A stretch of 64,000 nt of DNA, taken from contig JAAYTZ010000060.1 of NCBI GenBank assembly GCA_012517965.1, positions 1 through 64,000 of the forward strand. The letters run 5' to 3'. Below are positions 49,818 to 59,911 of this stretch, piece after piece. The stretch's first letter is position 1; every line of letters starts with the position of its first letter. The stretch is from Propionibacterium sp. (GTDB lineage Bacteria > Actinomycetota > Actinomycetes > Propionibacteriales > Propionibacteriaceae). The position numbers were made by a program, and so were the translations under genes. The notes under the pieces were generated by a model. That model had not been told where the DNA came from. It made no database searches and saw nothing but the letters and a program-made list of their open reading frames with translations.

Positions 49818-50450
49818 TCAGGCGCCGCGCTTGGCCGCCAGCAGGGCGTCGATCGCGCGCTGCTCGCCGACGAGGCGGACGTCGGCGTGCTGCTCCCGCC
49901 CGAACGCGAAGAGCAGCAGCTCCGAGGGGCGACCGACGAGGGTCACCGTCGCCGAGCCCGCCTTGACCCGCAGCGGCGCGGCGTCCGAGCCGGCCTGCTC
50001 CAGGACGACGCCGACATCCCCGCCCCTGAACAGAAGCCGGCCGACCAGGCCCAGCCGCCTCCACAACGCCACCTCGAGGTCCGGCGGGACGAGCCGCTTC
50101 GGCAGCCCGTTGGCGCGTCGGACGTCCTCGGTGTGGATGAGGTACTCGACGGTGTTCACCGCCTCGTCCGCGGCCGGCACCAGAGTGATCGGGGTGCGGG
50201 GGGTGTCGGCGAGCCGGGTGGCCAGTTCGACGAACCCCATCCGCTGCTTCACCTTGGCCATCTCGCCCTCGGCGAGGTGCTCGAACCGCTTCGAAGCGAT
50301 GCCGAGCAGGGCCGTCGGGTTGTGCTCGCGCACCCAGCAGTGCGCCGCCAGGTCGTGGGCGGTCCAGCCCTCGCACAGCGTGGGGGCTGAGGGCCCGACC
50401 TCCAGGAGGGCGTCCGAGAAGGCACGGCGTTGAAGCGGGGCGTGGCGCAT
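49818..50450 (-). CDS. TIGR03085-like DinB/maleylpyruvate-isomerase-fold protein
   Basis: 210 residues. The N-terminal LQRRAFSDALLEVGPSAPTLCEGWTAHDLAAHCWVREHNPTALLG is typical of the mycothiol-dependent maleylpyruvate isomerase N-domain (W-x-x-x-DL-x-x-H metal motif), and a second His in NTVEYLIHTEDVRRANG completes a DinB-like metal site. This matches the actinobacterial TIGR03085 family of metal-binding proteins, whose reaction is not known; a thiol- (mycothiol-) transferase is plausible. The ATG has a TAGGCT -10 box 6 nt upstream. Divergent from trpE. Confidence 0.8.
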   Translation of the reverse strand: MRHAPLQRRAFSDALLEVGPSAPTLCEGWTAHDLAAHCWVREHNPTALLGIASKRFEHLAEGEMAKVKQRMGFVELATRLADTPRTPITLVPAADEAVNTVEYLIHTEDVRRANGLPKRLVPPDLEVALWRRLGLVGRLLFRGGDVGVVLEQAGSDAAPLRVKAGSATVTLVGRPSELLLFAFGREQHADVRLVGEQRAIDALLAAKRGA

Positions 50451-50456
50451 GCCGGA

Positions 50457-50462
50457 AGCCTA
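50457..50462 (-). promoter_or_regulatory. -10 box of the TIGR03085-like gene, leaderless type
   Basis: TAGGCT on the minus strand, 6 nt before the ATG at 50450. No ribosome binding site precedes the start. Confidence 0.45.
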
Positions 50463-50500
50463 GTGGTCGGGCGCCACGCGGGGCCGCCGGGCCCGGGTGT

Positions 50501-50506
50501 CACAAT
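50501..50506 (+). promoter_or_regulatory. Possible -10 box of trpE
   Basis: CACAAT, 7 nt before the GTG at 50514. It argues for the GTG start and a leaderless transcript, and against the ATG at 50505, which lies within the box. No room exists for a trp leader peptide. Confidence 0.35.
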
Positions 50507-50513
50507 GGCGCCC

Positions 50514-52034
50514 GTGACCGACCTCGTCATCACCCCCGACCTCGATGGCTTCCGGCGGCAGGCGTCCGTCGCCGGCTGCCGCGTGGTCTCCGTGCACACC
50601 CGGCTCCTCGCCGACGACTTCACCCCCGTTGGCCTCTACCACCAGCTGTGCGGCGACCGGACGGGCACCTTCCTGTTCGAGTCGGCCGACAACGGACAGT
50701 GGTCGCGCTACTCGTTCGTGGGCGTCCACGCCGCGGCGACGCTGACCGAACGCGACGGCCGCGCGGTGTGGACCTTCCCGGGCCGCGAGGTCGTCGGGCT
50801 GCCGCACGACGGCGACCCGCTCGAGGTGCTCGCCCGGACCCTCCGGCTCCTGGACACCCCGCGGCAGCCCGGCCTGCCGCCCATGGCGTCGGGCCTGGTG
50901 GGCTACCTGGGCTACGACGTCGTCCGCCGCCTCGAACACCTGCCGGACGCCCCGCCCGACGACCTGCACCTGCCGGAGCTCGTGATGATGCTCGTCACGG
51001 ACCTAGCGGTGCTCGACCACCACACCGGCGAGGTGCTCCTGATCGCCAATGCGATCAACTTCGACGACTCCGACGCCCGCGTTGACGACGCCCACGCGGA
51101 CGCCGTCGCCCGCCTGCACGCGATGGCCGACCGGCTGTGCGCGCCGGCGCCGCCCCTGGTCGCCGTGCAGTCGCCGCCGGCGGAGCCCCCGGCCGTCGTG
51201 CGGCAGCGCACCGGCGCCGCGTTCGAACAGGTCGTCCGGGACGCGGTCGAGGAGATCCGCGCCGGCGAGGCCTTCCAGATCGTCGCGTCCCAGCGCTTCG
51301 AGCTGCCGTGCGCCGCGGACGCCCTCGACGTCTACCGCGTGCTGCGCCGCGCGAACCCGAGCCCCTACCTCTACCTGCTGCGGCTGGACGGGTTCTCGGT
51401 CGTCGGGTCGAGCCCGGAGGCGCTGGTCACGGTCGAGAACGGGCACGCGGTCACCCGGCCCATCGCCGGGACGCGGCCGCGCGGCGCCACCCCCGAGCAG
51501 GACGTCGCGCTGGAGCGGGACCTGCTCGCCGACCCGAAGGAGCGCGCCGAGCACCTGATGCTGGTCGACCTGGGCCGCAACGACCTCGGGCGCGTCTGCC
51601 GGCCCGGCACCGTCGAGGTCGTCGAGTTCATGAAGGTGCGCCGCTACAGCCACGTCATGCACCTGGAGGCGGCCGTCGTCGGCACCCTGCGCCCGGGGGT
51701 GTCCGCCCTGGAGGCCACCCTGGCCTGCTTCCCGGCCGGCACGCTCTCCGGCGCCCCCAAGGTGCGCGCCATGGAGATCATCGACCGGCTCGAGGTCAGC
51801 CGACGGGGGCTCTACGGCGGCGTCGTCGGCTACTTCGACTTCGCGGGCGACTCCGACGTGGCCATCGCGATCCGGACCGCGGTGCTGGCGGGCGGCCGGG
51901 CCTACGTCCAGGCCGGCGCGGGCATCGTCGCGGACTCGGTGCCGGCGAACGAGGACGCCGAGACCCGCAACAAGGCCATGGCCGCGCTGCGGGCCGTCCA
52001 GGCCGCCGCGGGGCTGGCCCGGCTGCGCGGGTGA
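50514..52034 (+). CDS. trpE: Anthranilate synthase component I
   Basis: 506 residues from the GTG at 50514. Converts chorismate and ammonia to anthranilate with TrpG. The feedback-binding motif is FLFESADNGQWSRYSFVG (the LLES-type element); the catalytic chorismate-binding domain has EAFQIVASQRF, GSSPEALV, PIAGTRPRG, LVDLGRNDLGRV, AGTLSGAPKVRAMEIID and ADSVPANEDAE. These distinguish it from PabB by overall context in a trp operon. trpG and trpD are not in the window, so the operon is split. A short HGxxPAAW-like gene follows. Confidence 0.94.
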   Translation: MTDLVITPDLDGFRRQASVAGCRVVSVHTRLLADDFTPVGLYHQLCGDRTGTFLFESADNGQWSRYSFVGVHAAATLTERDGRAVWTFPGREVVGLPHDGDPLEVLARTLRLLDTPRQPGLPPMASGLVGYLGYDVVRRLEHLPDAPPDDLHLPELVMMLVTDLAVLDHHTGEVLLIANAINFDDSDARVDDAHADAVARLHAMADRLCAPAPPLVAVQSPPAEPPAVVRQRTGAAFEQVVRDAVEEIRAGEAFQIVASQRFELPCAADALDVYRVLRRANPSPYLYLLRLDGFSVVGSSPEALVTVENGHAVTRPIAGTRPRGATPEQDVALERDLLADPKERAEHLMLVDLGRNDLGRVCRPGTVEVVEFMKVRRYSHVMHLEAAVVGTLRPGVSALEATLACFPAGTLSGAPKVRAMEIIDRLEVSRRGLYGGVVGYFDFAGDSDVAIAIRTAVLAGGRAYVQAGAGIVADSVPANEDAETRNKAMAALRAVQAAAGLARLRG

Positions 52035-52138
52035 CCGCTCGCGTTCCCCCCGCCGCGCCGAGGGTGGAGTCGGCGTCCCCCATCTGGAAAGCTAAGCTCG
52101 ATGCGGGCCCCGGGCCCACGAGCGGGAAGGACCAGGAC

Positions 52139-52444
52139 ATGACGCACAGCCACGATCAGGGTCACCACGTCGTCGAGTACAACGGCCAGAAACTCGATCG
52201 CAGCGCCTACCTGCCCCTGGTGCACCACGGCAACACCCGGGCCGCCTGGGTCGGCAGCATCGTCGCGTTCGTCGGGTTCCTCGTCGCCGGCGTCGCGTTC
52301 GTGCTCCCCGGGGGCATCAACTGGACGGTCATGTGGATCGGGTTCGGCATCGTGGCCCTGAGCGCCGTCGTCGGCCTCGTGCTGCGCAACCTCGGCCACG
52401 GCGCCCGCGAGGACCTGCTGACCGCCCGCGCAGGCGAGCGCTGA
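52139..52444 (+). CDS. HGxxPAAW-like small membrane protein of the trp operon
   Basis: 101 residues. The motif HHGNTRAAWVGS corresponds to the HGxxPAAW signature of small actinobacterial membrane proteins encoded between trpE and trpC, with Arg in place of Pro. Two helices follow (IVAFVGFLVAGVAFVLPGG and WTVMWIGFGIVALSAVVGLVL). The N-terminus is histidine-rich (MTHSHDQGHHVVEYNG). Its role in tryptophan biosynthesis is unknown. GGAAGG lies 8 nt upstream. The trpC GTG starts immediately after its stop codon. Confidence 0.85.
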   Translation: MTHSHDQGHHVVEYNGQKLDRSAYLPLVHHGNTRAAWVGSIVAFVGFLVAGVAFVLPGGINWTVMWIGFGIVALSAVVGLVLRNLGHGAREDLLTARAGER

Positions 52445-53242
52445 GTGGGCGTCCTCGACGGCATCGTCGCCGGCGTCCGGGCCGATCTCGCCGAGCGCGA
52501 GGCTGCGTTGCCGCTGCGCGTCCTGATGGACGCCGTCGCGCAGCTCCCGCCGACGCGGGACCCGATGCCCCGGTTCCGCGCCCCGGACCTGGCGGTGATC
52601 GCCGAGGTGAAGCGTTCCAGCCCCTCCAAGGGCGCGCTCGCGGCCATCGACGACCCGGCCGCGCTGGCCCGCTCCTATGAGGCCGGCGGGGCGGCCGCCA
52701 TCTCGGTGCTCACCGAGCGGCGTCGTTTCGGCGGGACGCTGGAGGATCTGGTGGCCGTGCGGTCGGCGGTCGGCGTCCCGGTCCTGCGCAAGGACTTCAT
52801 CGTCACCGACTACCAGCTCTACGAGGCCCGGGTGGCCGGCGCCGACCTGGCGCTGCTGATCGTGGCCGCCCTCGACGACGACCTCCTCCGGCACCTGCTG
52901 GAGCTGTGCCGCCGGCTGATGCTCACCCCCCTGGTCGAGGTGCACACCCCGGAGGAGACCCGGCGGGCGGTCGCCACCGGCGCTCCGCTCATCGGGGTCA
53001 ACAACCGCGATCTCCAGACGCTCGCGGTGGACCTGGCCCAGTTCGAGCGGCTGGCCGGGCTGATCCCGGCCGACCGGGTGAAGGTCGCCGAGTCCGGCAT
53101 CCTGGGCGTGGCGGACGTCGAGCGCGTCGCCGCCGCCGGTGCCGACGTCGTCCTCGTCGGGGAGGCGCTGGTCAGGTCGGGGGACCCCGCGCGGGCCGTG
53201 GCAGACTTCACTGCGGCGGGGACGGCGGCCCGGAGGGGCTGA
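52445..53242 (+). CDS. trpC: Indole-3-glycerol phosphate synthase
   Basis: 265 residues from a GTG that directly abuts the preceding stop codon. TIM-barrel enzyme forming indole-3-glycerol phosphate from CdRP. The phosphate/catalytic motifs [13 protein letters not shown] (catalytic Lys), [40 protein letters not shown] and [12 protein letters not shown] are all intact and in the normal order. Confidence 0.96.
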   Translation: MGVLDGIVAGVRADLAEREAALPLRVLMDAVAQLPPTRDPMPRFRAPDLAVIAEVKRSSPSKGALAAIDDPAALARSYEAGGAAAISVLTERRRFGGTLEDLVAVRSAVGVPVLRKDFIVTDYQLYEARVAGADLALLIVAALDDDLLRHLLELCRRLMLTPLVEVHTPEETRRAVATGAPLIGVNNRDLQTLAVDLAQFERLAGLIPADRVKVAESGILGVADVERVAAAGADVVLVGEALVRSGDPARAVADFTAAGTAARRG

Positions 53243-53299
53243 CCGGACCGCCGGCGTCCCATGCGGTGTGGGGCGCGACCCCGAGTGAGAGAGAGCGCC

Positions 53300-54535
53300 G
53301 TGTCCCTTCCCGACGCCGGTGGCCACTACGACATCTTCGGCGGCAAGTACGTGCCCGAGGCGCTGCACGCCGCGCTGGACCAGTTGGACCGCGCCTACAC
53401 CGCGGCGCTGGCCGATCCCGCGTTCGGGGCCGAACTCGGCCGCTTGTTGCGCGACTACGCCGGGCGGCCCAGCCCGATCACCGAGCTGCCGAAGCTGTCA
53501 CGCCACGCCGGCAACGCCCGGCTGCTGGCCAAGCGGGAGGACCTGAACCACACCGGCTCCCACAAGATCAACAACGTGCTCGGGCAGGCGCTGCTGACCC
53601 GCCGGATGGGCAAGAACCGGGTCATCGCCGAGACGGGCGCCGGCCAGCACGGGGTCGCGGCGGCCACCGCCGCGGCTCTGCTCGGGCTCGAGTGCCGCGT
53701 CTACATGGGGCGGGTCGACACCGACCGGCAGGCCCTCAACGTGGCCCGCATGCAACTGCTGGGCGCCGAGGTGATCGCGGTCGAGTCCGGGTCGATGACG
53801 CTGAAAGACGCGATGAACGAGGCGATGCGCGAGTGGGTCGCCACCGTCGACCACACCCATTACCTGATCGGCTCGGTCGCGGGCCCGCACCCCTTCCCCA
53901 AGGTCGTCAAGGGCTTCCAACGCGTCATCAGCGACGAGGCCCGTGCCCAGTTGCTCGAGCGGGACGGCCGGCTCCCGGACGCCGTCGCCGCGTGCGTCGG
54001 CGGCGGGTCGAACGCGATGGGCATGTTCGCGGCGTTCGTCGACGACCCCGACGTCCGCCTGTGCGGCTTCGAGGCGGCCGGCGAGGGTGTCGAGACCGGA
54101 CGCCACGCCGCCTCGATCACCGGCGGGAGCGTGGGCGTCCTGCACGGCATGCGCACCTACGTCCTCCAGGACGCCGACGGGCAGACCCTGGACTCCCACT
54201 CGATCTCGGCCGGCCTGGACTACCCGGGCGTCGGACCGGAGCACGCCTACCTGGCCGCCACGGGCCGGGCGACGTACGAGCCGGTCACCGACGCCGAGGC
54301 CATGGAGGCGTTCCGGTTGCTGACCCGCGAGGAGGGGATCATGCCGGCGATCGAGTCCGCGCACGCGGTGGCCGGGGCGCTGCGTCTCGGCCGCCGCCTG
54401 GCCGAAGAACAGCCGGACCTGCGGCCCACGATCTGCATCTGCCTGTCGGGGCGCGGCGACAAGGACACCGACACCGCCTTGAAGTACTTCGGCCTGGACG
54501 GCACCCCGGACGCTGTCGTGGGGGGTGGCTTCTGA
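53300..54535 (+). CDS. trpB: Tryptophan synthase, beta chain
   Basis: 411 residues from a GTG at 53300. Condenses indole with serine. The PLP lysine is Lys89 in [20 protein letters not shown], the glycine loop [12 protein letters not shown] and the C-terminal SGRGDKD are present, all typical of TrpB1. Its length and N-terminal GGKYVPEAL agree with the subunit that pairs with TrpA. It overlaps trpA by one base. Confidence 0.97.
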   Translation: MSLPDAGGHYDIFGGKYVPEALHAALDQLDRAYTAALADPAFGAELGRLLRDYAGRPSPITELPKLSRHAGNARLLAKREDLNHTGSHKINNVLGQALLTRRMGKNRVIAETGAGQHGVAAATAAALLGLECRVYMGRVDTDRQALNVARMQLLGAEVIAVESGSMTLKDAMNEAMREWVATVDHTHYLIGSVAGPHPFPKVVKGFQRVISDEARAQLLERDGRLPDAVAACVGGGSNAMGMFAAFVDDPDVRLCGFEAAGEGVETGRHAASITGGSVGVLHGMRTYVLQDADGQTLDSHSISAGLDYPGVGPEHAYLAATGRATYEPVTDAEAMEAFRLLTREEGIMPAIESAHAVAGALRLGRRLAEEQPDLRPTICICLSGRGDKDTDTALKYFGLDGTPDAVVGGGF

Positions 54536-55365
54536 TGACGGACGCCGGACGATCCGGTCAGGCGTTCCTGCGGGCGAGGTCCGAGGGGCGCGGGGCGCTG
54601 GTCGGCTACCTGACGCTGGGCTACCCCGACGTGCCCACGTCCTACCGGGCGATGGCCGCGATCTGCGGCGACGCCGACGCCCCCGGTGTCGACCTGGTCG
54701 AGATCGGGCTGCCCTACTCCGATCCGATCCTGGACGGCCCGGTGATCCAGCGGTCCGGGACGCAGGCGCTGCAGCGCGGCGTCCGCACCCGGGACGTCTT
54801 CGGCGCCGTCGAGGCCGTTGCCGCCACCGGGACGCCCGCGGTCTGCATGACCTACTGGAACCTCGTCGACCGGTACGGCGTGGACGCCTTCGCGCGCGAC
54901 CTCGCCAACGCCGGCGGCTGCGGCCTCATCACCCCGGACCTCACCCCGGACGAGGCCGGCGCGTGGCTGGCCGCCTCCGACGCGTACGGCCTCGACCGGA
55001 TCTTCCTGGTCGCGCCGAGCTCGACCGACGACCGCATCGTCTCGACGACGCGGGCGTGCCGGGGCTGGGTGTACGCCACCGCCGTGATGGGGGTGACCGG
55101 CACCCGAGCGCAGACGTCCGACCTGGCCCCGGAGCTCGTCCGCCGCGTCCGGGCGCTGGCGCCGGACACCCTGGTCGGTGTGGGCCTGGGCATCTCGACG
55201 GGGGCGCAGGCCCGCGAGGTCACCTCGTACGCGGACGCCGCGATCGTCGGGTCGGCGCTCATCAAGGAACTCATCGCGGCGGAGGACGCCGGAAGGCCCG
55301 GCGACCTGTCGGGGCTGCGCCGCGTGGTCGCCGACCTGGCCGACGGCGTCCGGGGGGGCCGATGA
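54535..55365 (+). CDS. trpA: Tryptophan synthase, alpha chain
   Basis: 276 residues. Cleaves indole-3-glycerol phosphate to indole and glyceraldehyde-3-phosphate. The catalytic Glu lies in VEIGLPYSDPILDGPVIQ and the catalytic Asp region in GLITPDLTPDEAGAW; the phosphate loop VGLGISTGAQA and VGSALIKEL are present. Tandem with trpB allows indole channelling. The stop codon overlaps lgt by 4 bp. Confidence 0.96.
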   Translation: MTDAGRSGQAFLRARSEGRGALVGYLTLGYPDVPTSYRAMAAICGDADAPGVDLVEIGLPYSDPILDGPVIQRSGTQALQRGVRTRDVFGAVEAVAATGTPAVCMTYWNLVDRYGVDAFARDLANAGGCGLITPDLTPDEAGAWLAASDAYGLDRIFLVAPSSTDDRIVSTTRACRGWVYATAVMGVTGTRAQTSDLAPELVRRVRALAPDTLVGVGLGISTGAQAREVTSYADAAIVGSALIKELIAAEDAGRPGDLSGLRRVVADLADGVRGGR

Positions 55366-56210
55366 TCGGCCTCGCCATCCCGAGCCCGCCGTTCAACAGC
55401 TTCCAGCTCGGGCCGCTGACGATCCACGTCTACGCCCTCACCATGCTGACCGGCTTCGCCGCCGCGTTCCTGATCGGGCGCCACCGCTGGGTGGCCCGCG
55501 GCGGCACCGCCGAGGTCTGGGAGAACATCGTCCTGGTCGCGATCCCCTCCGGCCTGGTCGGCGCACGCATCTACCACGTGCTCACCCACTGGGGCGACTA
55601 TTTCGGGCCCGGCAACCTCAACCCGTTCGCGATCTGGGAGGGCGGCATCGCGATGTTCGGCTCGTTGCTCGGCGGCTTCGTCGGCGCCGCCATCGCGTGC
55701 CGGATCTGGGGGGCCCGCCTCTGGGCGTTCGCGGACGCCGTCGCGCCCGGCATCCTCGTCGCCCAGGCCATCGGGCGGCTCGGCAACTGGTTCAACCAGG
55801 AGCTGTTCGGCTACCCGTCCACCGCGCCCTGGGCGGTGGAGATCGACCTCGCCCACCGGCCGCCGGGCCTGGAGCAGTACGCCACGTTCGAGCCGACCTT
55901 CCTCTACGAGCTGCTGTTGAACCTGCTCGCCGCGGCGGTGCTGCTCGCCGTCGACCGGCGGCTCCGCCTCGGCCACGGTGCGGGCTTCGCCCTCTACCTC
56001 GCTTTGTATGGGGCGATCCGGTTCGTGATCGAGGGGATGCGCACCGACTTCTCGTACTACCTGGGCCCGCTGCGCACCAACCAGGTGACGGCCCTGCTGG
56101 TGTCCGTCGGGGGGCTGGTGGCGTTCCTGCTGCTGCGGAGGTTCCGGCCCGGCCGTGAGGACCCCGTGGAGCGGCCGCGTCCCGTGCCGGAGCCCGCTCC
56201 GGCGGGGTGA
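55362..56210 (+). CDS. lgt: Prolipoprotein diacylglyceryl transferase
   Basis: 282 residues. Membrane enzyme that attaches diacylglycerol to the lipobox cysteine of prolipoproteins. Seven hydrophobic helices. The Lgt motifs are clear: [11 protein letters not shown] (contains the essential Arg and His-x-x-Thr region), [19 protein letters not shown], and the signature [16 protein letters not shown], followed by [13 protein letters not shown]. The C-terminal tail is Pro/Arg-rich and short compared with mycobacterial Lgt. Its ATGA overlap with trpA places it at the end of the trp operon, a location shared by other actinobacteria. Confidence 0.95.
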   Translation: MIGLAIPSPPFNSFQLGPLTIHVYALTMLTGFAAAFLIGRHRWVARGGTAEVWENIVLVAIPSGLVGARIYHVLTHWGDYFGPGNLNPFAIWEGGIAMFGSLLGGFVGAAIACRIWGARLWAFADAVAPGILVAQAIGRLGNWFNQELFGYPSTAPWAVEIDLAHRPPGLEQYATFEPTFLYELLLNLLAAAVLLAVDRRLRLGHGAGFALYLALYGAIRFVIEGMRTDFSYYLGPLRTNQVTALLVSVGGLVAFLLLRRFRPGREDPVERPRPVPEPAPAG

Positions 56211-56293
56211 CGGTTCGGCCGCACGCGCGCGGCGGGGGAGTCCGGCGGAGTGCGGCAGAATGGACGCCGTTCGTCGCCTCGAAAGGAAGACCC

Positions 56294-58318
56294 GTGTCCC
56301 TCTCCATCACCCTGGTGCGTCCCGACTCGCGCGAGCAGAGGGTCGTCGAGGCCGGCACCACGGGGCTCGACCTGTTCGGCCGGGACGCAGCGATCGTCGC
56401 GATGAAGGTCAACGGAGAGCTGCGTGACCTCCGTGCCGAGGTCGCCGACGGCGCCGAGGTGGCACCGGTCGAGGCGACCAGCCCCGACGGGCTGCACGTG
56501 ATCCGTCACTCGGCCGCCCACATCACGGCGCAGGCCGTGCAGCGGGTGTTCCCCGGCACGCAGCTCGGCATCGGCCCCGCCATCGAGAACGGCTTCTACT
56601 ACGACTTCAAGGTGGAGCGGCCGTTCACCCCCGAGGACCTGACCGCCATCGAGCGCGAGATCAAGCAGATCGTCCGGGAACGGCAGCCGTTCCAGCGCCG
56701 GGTGCTGGCCGACGAGGAGGCGGCGTCCGAGTTCGCGGGCGAGCCGTTCAAGATGGAGCTCGTCGCGCTCAAGGGCAAGCCGCAGGACGCCGAGACCGCC
56801 GGTGAGGTCGGCGGCGCCGAACTGACCGTCTACGAGAACGTCCGCCGCGACGGTTCCGTGGCGTGGCGGGACCTGTGCAAGGGCCCCCACCTCCCCGACA
56901 CCGGCTACCTCAAGGCCATCAGCCTCACCCGCACCTCGGCGGCCTACTGGCGCGGCAACCAGGCCAACCCTCAGCTTCAGCGCGTCTACGGCACCGCCTG
57001 GGCGTCCCTGGAGGACCTGAAGGCCTACCAGCACCGCGTCGAGGAGGCCATCAAGCGCGACCACCGCAAGCTGGGCACCGAACTCGACCTGTTCAGCTTC
57101 CCCGAGGAGATCGGCTCGGGCCTGAGCGTCTTCCACCCCAAGGGCGGGCTGATCCGAATGGAGATGGAGGACTACTCCCGCCGGCGGCACCTCGCCGACG
57201 ACTACCAGTTCGTCAACACCCCGCACATCACCAAGGGCACGCTGTACGAGATCTCCGGCCACCTCGACTTTTACCGCGAGGGCATGTACCCGTGCATGCA
57301 CATGGACGAGGAGCGCGACGAGACCGGCGCCGTCACCAAGCAGGGCGCCGACTACTACCTCAAGCCGATGAACTGCCCGATGCACAACCTGATCTACCGC
57401 AGCCGGCAGCGGTCCTACCGCGAGTTGCCGCTGCGCCTGTTCGAGTTCGGCACCGTGTACCGCAACGAGAAGTCGGGCGTCGTGCAGGGCCTGACCCGGG
57501 CGCGCGGCTTCACCCAGGACGACGCCCACATCTACTGCACCCGCGAGCAGATGAAGGACGAGCTGACCCGGCTGCTCAACTTCGTGTTGAGCCTGCTCAA
57601 GGACTACGGCCTGGACGACTTCTACCTGGAGTTGTCGACGCGCAACCCGGCCAAGAGCATCGGCGACGAGCAGACCTGGGAGGAGGCCACCCGGACGCTG
57701 GCGGAGGTCGCCGAGGCGTCCGGCCTGGCCCTGGTGCCCGACCCCGAGGGGGCGGCGTTCTACGGCCCGAAGGTCTCCGTCCAGGCCAAGGACGCCATCG
57801 GGCGCACGTGGCAGATGTCGACCATCCAGCTCGACTTCTTCATGCCCGAGCGGTTCGAGCTGGAGTACACCGCCCCCGACGGGAGCCGCCAGCGGCCCGT
57901 CATGATCCACCGGGCCCTGTTCGGCTCGATCGAACGGTTCTTCGGCGTCCTCACCGAGCACTACGCGGGGGCGTTCCCGGCGTGGCTGTCCCCGGTGCAG
58001 GCGCTGGGCATCCCGGTCGCCGACGAGCACGTGGCGCACCTGGAGGACGTGGCCGCCCGCCTGCGCGCGGCGGGCGTCCGGGTCGAACTGGACCGCTCGG
58101 ACGACCGGTTCGGCAAGAAGATCCGCAACGCGGCCAAGCAGAAGGTGCCGTTCGTGCTGATCGCCGGCGGCGAGGACGTCGCCAACGGCGCGGTCTCGTT
58201 CCGGTTCCGGGACGGTTCGCAGCGCAACGGGGTCCCGGTGGCGGACGCCGTCGCCCTGGTCGCCGACTGGGTCGCGTCCCGCCGCAACGACAACCCGACC
58301 GCGCCCCGGGAGGAGTGA
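56294..58318 (+). CDS. thrS: Threonyl-tRNA synthetase
   Basis: 674 residues from a GTG at 56294 (GAAAGGAAG upstream). Class II synthetase. The TGS domain covers roughly residues 1-60 ([27 protein letters not shown]), followed by the editing domain with [12 protein letters not shown], the catalytic core with zinc-binding Cys361 in PMNCPMH, motif 2 [28 protein letters not shown], motif 3 and the C-terminal anticodon domain ending DNPTAPREE. No T-box element is visible upstream. The HIT-family gene starts 1 bp after the stop codon. Confidence 0.97.
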   Translation: MSLSITLVRPDSREQRVVEAGTTGLDLFGRDAAIVAMKVNGELRDLRAEVADGAEVAPVEATSPDGLHVIRHSAAHITAQAVQRVFPGTQLGIGPAIENGFYYDFKVERPFTPEDLTAIEREIKQIVRERQPFQRRVLADEEAASEFAGEPFKMELVALKGKPQDAETAGEVGGAELTVYENVRRDGSVAWRDLCKGPHLPDTGYLKAISLTRTSAAYWRGNQANPQLQRVYGTAWASLEDLKAYQHRVEEAIKRDHRKLGTELDLFSFPEEIGSGLSVFHPKGGLIRMEMEDYSRRRHLADDYQFVNTPHITKGTLYEISGHLDFYREGMYPCMHMDEERDETGAVTKQGADYYLKPMNCPMHNLIYRSRQRSYRELPLRLFEFGTVYRNEKSGVVQGLTRARGFTQDDAHIYCTREQMKDELTRLLNFVLSLLKDYGLDDFYLELSTRNPAKSIGDEQTWEEATRTLAEVAEASGLALVPDPEGAAFYGPKVSVQAKDAIGRTWQMSTIQLDFFMPERFELEYTAPDGSRQRPVMIHRALFGSIERFFGVLTEHYAGAFPAWLSPVQALGIPVADEHVAHLEDVAARLRAAGVRVELDRSDDRFGKKIRNAAKQKVPFVLIAGGEDVANGAVSFRFRDGSQRNGVPVADAVALVADWVASRRNDNPTAPREE

Positions 58319-58319
58319 C

Positions 58320-58892
58320 GTGACCGATCCGGCAGCGAAGGAGCAGGTCCGCCTCGAGTTCGCCGAGCAGGCGGCCGGGGTGCCGGACGCCTTCCAGCGG
58401 CTCTGGACGCCGCACCGCATGGTCTACGTCGGCGGGGAGGCGAAGCCAGCCGATGCCTCGGCCGACGAGTGCCCGTTCTGCCGCGCACCGCGCGGGTCGG
58501 ACGCCGACGGCCTGATCGTCCACCGGTCGCGGTATGTCTACGCGCTGCTGAACCTGTTCCCCTACAACCCGGGGCACTTGCTGATCCTCCCGTACCGGCA
58601 CGTGCCGGACTACACCGACCTCTCGGCCGCCGAGCGGGCCGACTTCGGCGAGGTCACCAAGGAGGCGATCGAGGTGCTGCGGGCGGTGTCGCGGCCGGCG
58701 GGGTTCAACCTCGGCATCAACCAGGGCGCGGTCGCCGGGGCCGGCATCACCGCGCACCTTCACCAGCACGTCGTCCCGCGCTGGCAGGGCGACATGAACT
58801 TCCTGCCGGTCATCGGCCGCACCAAGGCGCTGCCCCAACTGTTGGCCGACACGCGGGAGTTGCTGGCGGCGGAGTGGGCCCGGCGCGCCTGA
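58320..58892 (+). CDS. HIT-family protein (Ap4A phosphorylase-like)
   Basis: 190 residues from a GTG. The histidine triad is HLHQHVVPRW (His146, His148, His150), and the N-terminal CPFCRAPRGSDADGLIVHRSRYVYALLNLFPYNPGHLLILPYRHV carries a CxxC that can bind zinc. The pattern is that of actinobacterial diadenosine-tetraphosphate phosphorylases next to thrS. Substrate is therefore Ap4A or a related dinucleotide by family analogy. Confidence 0.88.
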   Translation: MTDPAAKEQVRLEFAEQAAGVPDAFQRLWTPHRMVYVGGEAKPADASADECPFCRAPRGSDADGLIVHRSRYVYALLNLFPYNPGHLLILPYRHVPDYTDLSAAERADFGEVTKEAIEVLRAVSRPAGFNLGINQGAVAGAGITAHLHQHVVPRWQGDMNFLPVIGRTKALPQLLADTRELLAAEWARRA

Positions 58893-58965
58893 GCGCGGTC
58901 TCGCCGGGGCCCGCGACCCACTAGGCTACGGGCGTCTGAGCGGTACCGAACCACAGGAGGCTGCA

Positions 58966-59349
58966 GTGTTCCCCGAGGATCTGCGCTACACCGAGAAGCA
59001 CGAGTGGCTGCGCGCCGGGAACGGCGACACGGTGCGGGTGGGCATCACCTCGTACGCGGCCGATGCCCTGGGCGACATCGTGTACGTCTCCCTGCCCCAG
59101 GTCGGCGAGGAGGTGGCCCAGGACGACGGCTGCGCGGAGGTCGAGTCGACCAAGAGCGTCTCCGACGTCTACGCGCCGGTCTCCGGGGTCGTCACCGCGG
59201 TCAACCCCCTGCTCGACGGGGCGCCGGAGACGGTGAACACCGACCCCTACGGGGACGGGTGGATGTTCGAGATCGAGATGTCCGACCCGGCGCAGCTCGA
59301 CGACCTGCTCGACTCGGACGCCTACGCGCAACTCGTCGGTGAAGCCTGA
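58966..59349 (+). CDS. gcvH: Glycine cleavage system H protein
   Basis: 127 residues from a GTG with AGGAGG upstream. Carries the aminomethyl group on lipoate at Lys63 (VESTKSVSDVYAPVSG). The N-terminal RYTEKHEWL and the C-terminal DGWMFEIEMSDPAQLDDLL are diagnostic. It works with GcvP (start at 61909) and with GcvT/Lpd encoded elsewhere. A TAGGCT box (58922-58927) may be the -10 of its promoter. Confidence 0.95.
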   Translation: MFPEDLRYTEKHEWLRAGNGDTVRVGITSYAADALGDIVYVSLPQVGEEVAQDDGCAEVESTKSVSDVYAPVSGVVTAVNPLLDGAPETVNTDPYGDGWMFEIEMSDPAQLDDLLDSDAYAQLVGEA

Positions 59350-59425
59350 CCCTCGGGTGAAGGGTTAGGCTGAACGTCGGGCGCCCGCCGGGCGTCCAAC
59401 CACGACCAGGTGAGAAAGGGGACCG

Positions 59426-59911
59426 ATGACCTGCCCCGAATGCGGCCAGCAACTGCCGGACTCTGTCAACTTCTGCAGCAACTGCGGCGCGGCACTGAAA
59501 TCGCAGTCCGGTGACACGACGCGCGTCATCCCCGCGATCCCCACCGAGGAGCGGGTCGAGCTCGCCGACGATCAGCTGGCCGTCCTGAGCGACGTCCCCC
59601 GCGGCACCCCGGTGCTGCTGGTGGTCCGGGGGCCGAACGAGGGCACGAAGTACGTCCTGGACGCCGACACGGTGACCGTCGGTCGGCATCCGCAGTCGGA
59701 CATCTTCCTCGACGACGTCACGGTCTCCCGGCACCACGCCAAGCTGAGCCAACGGCTCGGCCACACCTGGATCGCCGACCTGAACAGCCTCAACGGCACC
59801 TACGTCAACCGGGCCCTCATCGAGGGCGAGTCCCCACTGCGGCTCGGCGACGAGGTCCAGGTCGGCAAGTTCCGACTGATGTATCTGGTGGATCCAGCCG
59901 GGCAGGACTAA
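59426..59911 (+). CDS. garA: FHA-domain regulator GarA/OdhI with zinc ribbon
   Basis: 161 residues. The N-terminus is a zinc ribbon (CPECGQQLPDSVNFCSNCG), followed by a TT motif (Thr31, Thr32 in SGDTTRVIP) matching the phosphorylation switch of GarA/OdhI, then an FHA domain (VTVGRHPQSDIFLDDVTVSRHHAKL ... DLNSLNGTYVNRALIEG). In mycobacteria and corynebacteria the unphosphorylated form inhibits 2-oxoglutarate dehydrogenase and the phosphorylated form folds on itself. The position after gcvH and before ftsR is that of garA. The zinc ribbon is an N-terminal addition not found, as far as I recall, in mycobacterial GarA. A 15-bp palindrome lies in the 5' region (59381-59395). Confidence 0.87.
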   Translation: MTCPECGQQLPDSVNFCSNCGAALKSQSGDTTRVIPAIPTEERVELADDQLAVLSDVPRGTPVLLVVRGPNEGTKYVLDADTVTVGRHPQSDIFLDDVTVSRHHAKLSQRLGHTWIADLNSLNGTYVNRALIEGESPLRLGDEVQVGKFRLMYLVDPAGQD

